A stretch of DNA of 35,570 nt from Planctomycetota bacterium. GTDB lineage: Bacteria; Planctomycetota; Planctomycetia; Gemmatales; Gemmataceae. Every line of letters begins with the position of its first letter. Position 1 is the first letter of the stretch. Positions 31,414-35,570 of this stretch are shown one piece after another. The stretch spans positions 1 to 35,570 of the forward strand of contig VGZJ01000024.1 in the NCBI GenBank assembly GCA_016872595.1, read 5' to 3'. The position numbers and the translations under genes were made by a program. The notes under the pieces are model-generated. The model was given only the letters and a program-made list of their open reading frames with translations, was not told the DNA's origin and did no database searches.

Positions 31414-32535
31414 TTGTCCACTTCCTTCGACGTGATCGTTCTCGGCGTGGGCGGGATGGGGTCCGCCGCGTGCTACGAGCTGGCGCGGCGCGGGCGGCGG
31501 GTGCTGGGCCTCGAACAGTTCCCGCTGGTTCACAGCCGCGGCAGCTCGCACGGTCACACGCGCATCATCCGCACCGCGTACGCCGAAGGCCCGGCGTACG
31601 TGCCGCTCGCGCGGCGCGCGTTCGCGCGCTGGTACGAACTCGAACAGCGCACCGGCAGGCACCTGCTGACCGAGTGCGCGTGCCTGAACGCCGGGCCGCC
31701 CGGCAGCGCGCACGTCGCGGGCGTGCGCGCGTCGGTGCGCGCGCACGACCTCGCGGCCGAGGAACTGACGGGCGACGAGATCAACCGCCGCTACCCGGCG
31801 TTCAACTTCCCGGCGGACTACACCGGCGTCGTCGAGCGCGACGCCGGGTTCCTGTACGTCGAAGACTGCGTGCGCGCGCACATTGACAGCGCGGTGTCAC
31901 TCGGCGCGGAGGTTCGCGCGGAGGAACCGGCGCGCGACTGGAAGGCGGTCGGTGACGGGGTCGAAGTGACGACGGACAAGGGGACGTACCGCGCCGCGAG
32001 GCTGGTGGTCACGGCCGGCGCGTGGGCGACGAAGCTGCTCGCGGACGTGGGCGTTCCGCTCCGCGTCATGCGGCAAACGCTGCTCTGGTTCGAGGTCGCG
32101 GCCGAACGGTTCCGGCGCGACACGTTCCCCATTTTCATTGCTGACGCGCCCGAGGGCGCGTTCTACGGGCTGCCGATGATCGACGCGCGCGGCGTGAAGT
32201 TGGCGCGGCACTACGACGCGCCCGAGCTGCGCGGCCCGGAAGACGTGAGTTGGGATCTGACGGCCGACGACGAGGCCGCGCTGCGCCCGCTCGCGGGGCG
32301 CTTCGTCCGCGGCCTCGGCCCGCTGAGCGCGGGTCAGGTGTGCATGTACACGGTCACGCCGGACCGGAACTTCGTGATCGACGTTCACCCGCGGTTCCCG
32401 CGGGTGAGCGTGGCGTGCGGGTTCAGCGGGCACGGGTTCAAGTTCGCGTCGGTGGTTGGCGAGATCGTGGCCGACCTCGCCGAGCGCGGGACCACGGCGC
32501 ACGACCTCGGGCCCTTCTCCGCGCGCCGCGCGTAG
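31414..32535 (+). CDS. solA: N-methyl amino acid oxidase (SolA/monomeric sarcosine oxidase type)
   Basis: 373 aa from TTG 31414, 3 bp after the previous stop; no better start is near. FAD-dependent oxidation of N-methyl amino acids, producing formaldehyde and H2O2. FAD-binding motif VIVLGVGGMGSAACYELARR near residues 7-26, then RGSSHGHTRIIRTAY, typical of this family. The cysteine that carries the covalent flavin is present in QVCMYTVTPDRNFVID (C310). The C-terminal GFSGHGFKFASVVGEIVADL is also canonical. Length is normal. The exact substrate (sarcosine, N-methyltryptophan, or another) cannot be told. The gene ends 3 bp from the convergent binding-protein gene. Confidence 0.9.
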   Translation: MSTSFDVIVLGVGGMGSAACYELARRGRRVLGLEQFPLVHSRGSSHGHTRIIRTAYAEGPAYVPLARRAFARWYELEQRTGRHLLTECACLNAGPPGSAHVAGVRASVRAHDLAAEELTGDEINRRYPAFNFPADYTGVVERDAGFLYVEDCVRAHIDSAVSLGAEVRAEEPARDWKAVGDGVEVTTDKGTYRAARLVVTAGAWATKLLADVGVPLRVMRQTLLWFEVAAERFRRDTFPIFIADAPEGAFYGLPMIDARGVKLARHYDAPELRGPEDVSWDLTADDEAALRPLAGRFVRGLGPLSAGQVCMYTVTPDRNFVIDVHPRFPRVSVACGFSGHGFKFASVVGEIVADLAERGTTAHDLGPFSARRA

Positions 32536-32538
32536 CGC

Positions 32539-33633
32539 TTACTTCCCCTTCGCCGAGGCGATGTCGGCGCGGAGCTTGTCCTCGAACGGCTTCACCGGCA
32601 CCACCTCCGCGGTGATGCCGTCGATCTTGTCGCCGGTCTTCGTCACCACGCGGTACGGGATGATGGGCACCTCGTAGTTCTTCGTCGCCAGCGCCTCGAC
32701 CGACTTGTAGCCGTACTGGAACGGGTCCTGAACGACGGTCGCGGTGATCTCGTCGGCGGCAATCGCGGCGAGCGTGGCGAAGTCTTCGTCGAACCCGACG
32801 ATCTTGATGTCCTTCGCCATCGCGCGGGCCTTCGCCTCGGCCAGAATCGCCGGCGGGTTGTAGGCGTACAGGCCGACCATGCACAGGTCCGGCACGCCCT
32901 TCACGCGGCCCAGCACCGCGGACGCGGTGGCCTGCGCCTTCGACGGCTCGCCGTCCTCGCGGGCCGCGCCCTCGGCCCCGCCCACCTTGTCCGAGGCGTC
33001 CACCACGAAGTACTTGCCGAACGTGCGCCCGCTCAGGTCGCCGCGCGTCGGGTGCTTGCTCACCACGCCCTGCGCGTCCTTCTCGCCCGCGAGTTCGTCG
33101 AGCACGCCCTGCGTGCGGGCCTTCCCGTTGGCCGACTTCGTGCTGCCGATGAAGATGGCAACGGTGCCGCCGTTCGGCAGCACGCCCTTGCTCTTCACGA
33201 TCCGGCCCACGGCTTTACCGGCCTCGTAGTTGTCGATGCCGATGTAGCACTTGCACCCGGTGCCGGGGGCATCGTTGTCCACCGCGATCAGCGGGACCTT
33301 CTTCGCGAACCGCGTCAGGTCTTCCTTCTGCCCGTTCGGGTCGATCACGCTGACCGCGATCCCGTCCAGCCCCTGCTTCACCCACGCCTCGACGATGGGC
33401 GTCTGCACGCTGGTATCGAAGCCCTTCTCCGGCTGGCGGAACTGCAACTCGACGTTGTGCTTCTCCGCGGCCTTCTTCGCCCCGGCCTCGCAGATGCTCC
33501 AGAAGTCGGCCGTGCAGTTGGTGACGATGCCGATCTTGATCTTGCCGGTGTCGGCCTTCTTGCCGCACGCGGGCACGAACGCGAGTACCGCGGCGAGCGC
33601 GGCGACGACCGTAACGCGGGAGAACAGGGACAC
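32539..33633 (-). CDS. Sugar-binding lipoprotein of ABC transport type, orphan
   Basis: 364 aa from GTG 33633. It is a type I periplasmic binding protein (ribose/galactose-like, Peripla_BP_4). The signal peptide ends in VPAC, so it should be a lipoprotein (C23). Typical marks: IKIGIVTNCTADFWSICEAG, QTPIVEAWVKQGLDGIAVSV, VPLIAVDNDAPGTGCKCYIG, IVGFDEDFATLAAI and VVQDPFQYGYKSVEAL. The ligand is probably a sugar. No ATPase or permease gene is adjacent: the downstream gene is on the opposite strand and the upstream one encodes a polymerase. It may work with a transporter elsewhere or as a sensor. Confidence 0.85.
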   Translation of the reverse strand: MSLFSRVTVVAALAAVLAFVPACGKKADTGKIKIGIVTNCTADFWSICEAGAKKAAEKHNVELQFRQPEKGFDTSVQTPIVEAWVKQGLDGIAVSVIDPNGQKEDLTRFAKKVPLIAVDNDAPGTGCKCYIGIDNYEAGKAVGRIVKSKGVLPNGGTVAIFIGSTKSANGKARTQGVLDELAGEKDAQGVVSKHPTRGDLSGRTFGKYFVVDASDKVGGAEGAAREDGEPSKAQATASAVLGRVKGVPDLCMVGLYAYNPPAILAEAKARAMAKDIKIVGFDEDFATLAAIAADEITATVVQDPFQYGYKSVEALATKNYEVPIIPYRVVTKTGDKIDGITAEVVPVKPFEDKLRADIASAKGK

Positions 33634-33719
33634 GATGCACCCGTGGTTCGAGGGAGAGCGGAGTGTGGTCAAGCTACCCGCCGCGCGGGAAGTGGCAAGC
33701 GCCGCGCGCGGGCGCGGGA

Positions 33720-34955
33720 TCAGTTCACGCGCTTGTCGAAGTCGGGGATTTGGGTGAACGCGATGCGCGTCGGGGCCGCGTCGCGCATCCCGAACATCGC
33801 GCCCAAGTACACCACGCTCGCGCCGAACTCCGCGTTCACGTCGTCCATCGCCGCGGAGATGTCCTCGCCCTGCCGGTCCTCGTCGAACAGCGACGGGGTC
33901 GCGCTCCGCGCCGGTACGAGGTCGCTCAGCACGGTACCCACCTTGAACGGCGTGCGCCCGCGCGGGCGCAGCGCCCACAGCTTCTGCGCCGCGCTCACGA
34001 GCGCCGGCGTGTCGTGGCACCGCGGCACGCGCGTGCCCTCCTCCCACCAGTGCGATTCGCCGCGCTCGTCGCCGTAGAAGCTGACGCCGAGCGAAATCGC
34101 CCCACACCAGTAGCCGATCTTCCGCAGCCGGGCCGCGGCCTTGTGGACGAGCCGCATGATGACGCCGTACGCGCCGTCGTCGGTGCGCAGGCTCGGCGGC
34201 AGCACGTGCGAGTGGCTCACGGTCTGCCGGCGCGTCGGGGTGTCGGCCACGTCTTCGCCGCGCAGCAGGCGGAACCAGCGCTCGCCGTGAACCTTGCTGC
34301 CCCACACTTCGGACAGGGCCTTCGCGGGGGCCTTGCACAACTGCTCGACGGTGAAGATGCCGTGCAGCTTCAGCCGCCGCTCCATGCGCGGCCCGACGCC
34401 GGGGAAGTCGGTGAGCTGGAGCCGGTACAGCGCCGCCGGCATCTCGGCGTCGGGCAGCACCGTGAGGCCGTTGGGCTTCTGCATGTCGGACGCGACCTTC
34501 GCCAGCATCGTGTTCGGGCCGATCCCGATGGAGCAGTGCATCTGGTCGCCGGCGAGGGCGTAAATCTCGCGCTTGATTGTGCCGGCCATGCCGGTCGCGA
34601 CGTCGGGTTTCCGTTCGTCGGCCATCAACCGACATGACATTTCGTCGATGGACATGACAGTCTCAACCGCGACGACGCGCCGCACGGCCGCGACGATGCG
34701 GTTGTGCATGACGACGTACCGCTTGTGGTTCGCCACCACGCTAATCACGCCGCGGCACAGCCGGCGGGCCTCCCAGACGGGCGTGCCGGTCTTGATGCCG
34801 AACCGCTTGGCCTCGTAGCTGGCGGCGATGCACGCGGTGGTCTCGGCGTCGGTGGGCACGACGATGACCGGCCGGCCGCGCAGTTCGGGCCGCTCCTGCT
34901 GTTCGCAGGACGCGAAGAACGAGTTCATGTCGATAAACATGTGTCGGAGCGGCAC
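33720..34955 (-). CDS. dinB: Y-family DNA polymerase (DinB/Pol IV-like)
   Basis: 411 aa. The start GTG 34955 is supported by ggaggtg a few bases upstream; ATG 34940 is an alternative. Translesion polymerase: the first metal ligand in HMFIDMNSFFASCEQQ (D9), the second pair in MSIDEMSCRL (D104, E105). PNTMLAKVASDMQKPNGL and FPGVGPRMERRLKLHGI mark the palm/thumb and helix-hairpin-helix. The little-finger domain follows. TPSLFDED near residue 358 resembles a beta-clamp-binding motif. No imuA or dnaE2 is adjacent, so the usual mutasome cassette is not seen. The 86-bp gap to the downstream binding-protein gene has no clear terminator. Confidence 0.9.
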   Translation of the reverse strand: MPLRHMFIDMNSFFASCEQQERPELRGRPVIVVPTDAETTACIAASYEAKRFGIKTGTPVWEARRLCRGVISVVANHKRYVVMHNRIVAAVRRVVAVETVMSIDEMSCRLMADERKPDVATGMAGTIKREIYALAGDQMHCSIGIGPNTMLAKVASDMQKPNGLTVLPDAEMPAALYRLQLTDFPGVGPRMERRLKLHGIFTVEQLCKAPAKALSEVWGSKVHGERWFRLLRGEDVADTPTRRQTVSHSHVLPPSLRTDDGAYGVIMRLVHKAAARLRKIGYWCGAISLGVSFYGDERGESHWWEEGTRVPRCHDTPALVSAAQKLWALRPRGRTPFKVGTVLSDLVPARSATPSLFDEDRQGEDISAAMDDVNAEFGASVVYLGAMFGMRDAAPTRIAFTQIPDFDKRVN

Positions 34956-34984
34956 GAGAACACCTCCAGCACGTGCCGCCCGCG

Positions 34985-35035
34985 AATACTAATTAGGCGT
35001 ACACTATAAACATTAGTGCGCAATGATTCGGGTAA
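34985..35035 (-). promoter_or_regulatory. AT-rich upstream region of the Y-family polymerase gene
   Basis: A short AT-rich island in otherwise GC-rich DNA lies 30-80 bp upstream of the polymerase start. It contains actaattag, and ACTAAT/ATTAGT as inverted hexamers about 18 bp apart (from 34988 and near 35012). TATAGT on the minus strand (35003-35008) could be a -10 box, but no good -35 is seen. An SOS (LexA) operator would be expected for this type of gene, but none of the known consensus forms is recognised. Confidence 0.35.
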
Positions 35036-35046
35036 AAGCAAGCGAA

Positions 35047-35073
35047 TCGCGCCGGAATGCGCGCGACTTTTTT
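35047..35073 (+). terminator. Possible intrinsic terminator in a gap without a gene
   Basis: Short stem tcgcgc (35047-35052) / gcgcga (35061-35066) followed by six T (35068-35073) on the plus strand. No plus-strand gene ends here. It would fit a short transcript starting in the AT-rich region (TATAAA at 35005-35010) or may be chance. The rest of the 34956-35237 gap shows no credible gene. Confidence 0.3.
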
Positions 35074-35237
35074 ACTCCGCAGGGGAAAGCGATGAGATAA
35101 CGGGTGCCGTTGACGGTGGGACGCGGAGTCGGTTGGGACGGTTGAGCGATGGCCACCCGTCCGAAGTGGAAGTCGCTCGTCATTGCTGCTGACGGTTCCC
35201 GTTGGGGCGGATTGTCGCCACGAACGCCGCGCACCGG

Positions 35238-35459
35238 CTAGTAGCGCGTCCCGCGGGTCTTCGCGTCGAGGGACCCGCTCGCGTGCCGCAAGAAGACCGC
35301 GAACAGCGCACACGCGACGAGCGTGGGAAGGACGAACCCGCCTAACCACAGCCACATCCGGGTACCCTCATAAACCATCGGGACGAGGAACGTGGCCACC
35401 ATTAGGGCCAAGCAGACGCAGGCCAGCACACCGGTGAGCAGAATCTTCCAGTTTGGCAT
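35238..35459 (-). CDS. Small membrane protein with two helices
   Basis: 73 aa if started at ATG 35459 (MPNWKILLTG); the frame is open to ATG 35507, which would give 89 aa with a polar extension. Two hydrophobic segments lie at about residues 5-26 and 34-55, followed by a short polar tail (RHASGSLDAKTRGTRY). No family is recognised. Nothing is seen downstream that would form an operon with it. Confidence 0.55.
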   Translation of the reverse strand: MPNWKILLTGVLACVCLALMVATFLVPMVYEGTRMWLWLGGFVLPTLVACALFAVFLRHASGSLDAKTRGTRY

Positions 35460-35570
35460 CGTGACGTTTGAGCCCCTATTTCCCAGATGACCTTCGACTT
35501 TCGGCATGGCATGTGCGCCGGAACCCTGGGATTCCCAGCGTTTCTGCCTCTTTCCTGCCGAAATGACCGA

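Noticed and set aside
29257-31881. An 874-residue open frame on the minus strand opposite the protease and oxidase genes
   Set aside because: Composition is that of an antisense shadow, and it runs across two real genes and a repeat.
33634-34635. N-terminal extension of the sugar-binding protein frame
   Set aside because: The extension overlaps the polymerase gene in another frame; the signal peptide and lipobox place the start at GTG 33633.
35013-35234. 73-residue open frame on the minus strand in the right-hand gap
   Set aside because: No recognisable domain, low-complexity Arg/Pro composition, no ribosome site; considered chance.
35149-35241. 30-codon frame on the plus strand (starts MATRPKWKSL)
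   Set aside because: Too short, no ribosome site, no family.
1-35570. CRISPR arrays, tRNA and rRNA genes
   Set aside because: No regularly spaced direct repeats, cloverleaf with CCA-type end or rRNA-like sequence was noticed. The many inverted repeats are not CRISPR-like because they do not recur at fixed spacing.

Overview
The window looks like a chromosomal piece of a high-GC planctomycete, most probably of the Gemmata group (Gemmataceae). The evidence is the large exported protein with the N-terminal 'VELLEDRLAP' signature, a TIGR03067-type protein, a DUF1501 protein, a ThuA-like protein, a twin-arginine Gfo/Idh/MocA oxidoreductase, and long palindromes in most intergenic gaps. No tRNA, rRNA, CRISPR array or prophage was seen. 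The assignment is inference from protein families; no search could be run.

Layout. 1-80 is the start of an IS5-like transposase running off the left edge. 109-3492 is a mosaic exported protein (Vgb-like propeller, FG-GAP repeats, DUF4331). 3653-8931 holds a NagB/PIG-L fusion, tsaD, a small basic protein on the minus strand, a THUMP-like methyltransferase and a TIGR03067 protein. 9130-13361 holds a MutS2 without an Smr domain, a TlpA-like thioredoxin and a lipoprotein cytochrome c derived from a caa3 oxidase subunit II. 13373-16789 (minus) is proC, guaA and two small unknown genes. 16904-18820 is an MFS transporter plus a small unknown gene. 19075-22705 is a ThuA-like protein divergent from a secreted S9 peptidase. 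22847-26015 is an N-acetylglucosamine-kinase-like gene facing an AnmK-like kinase and a C26-family amidotransferase homologue without its nucleophile. 26211-29040 is an exported oxidoreductase convergent with a DUF1501 protein. 29359-32535 is a double-protease/TPR protein followed by a SolA-like oxidase. 32539-34955 (minus) is an orphan sugar-binding lipoprotein and a Y-family DNA polymerase. A small membrane protein closes the window.

Functional threads. Amino-sugar handling recurs: the NagB-like deaminase/deacetylase fusion, the GlcNAc-kinase-like protein and the AnmK-like kinase could take part in cell-wall or chitin sugar salvage, though key residues deviate in two of them. The rest is housekeeping (tsaD, guaA, proC, mutS2) mixed with exported proteins typical of planctomycetes.

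The most unusual feature is the density and variety of long inverted repeats. At least fourteen were found, in several unrelated sequence families. One family lies both behind genes, in a divergent promoter region, and inside a coding sequence, where it is exactly 129 nt and forms the linker between two enzyme domains. One intergenic palindrome is itself interrupted by a 102-bp element with 17-bp terminal inverted repeats and an exact 9-bp target duplication, which is direct evidence of a small non-autonomous transposon. Another gap carries a mismatch-free 57-bp inverted repeat around a structured 67-nt centre.
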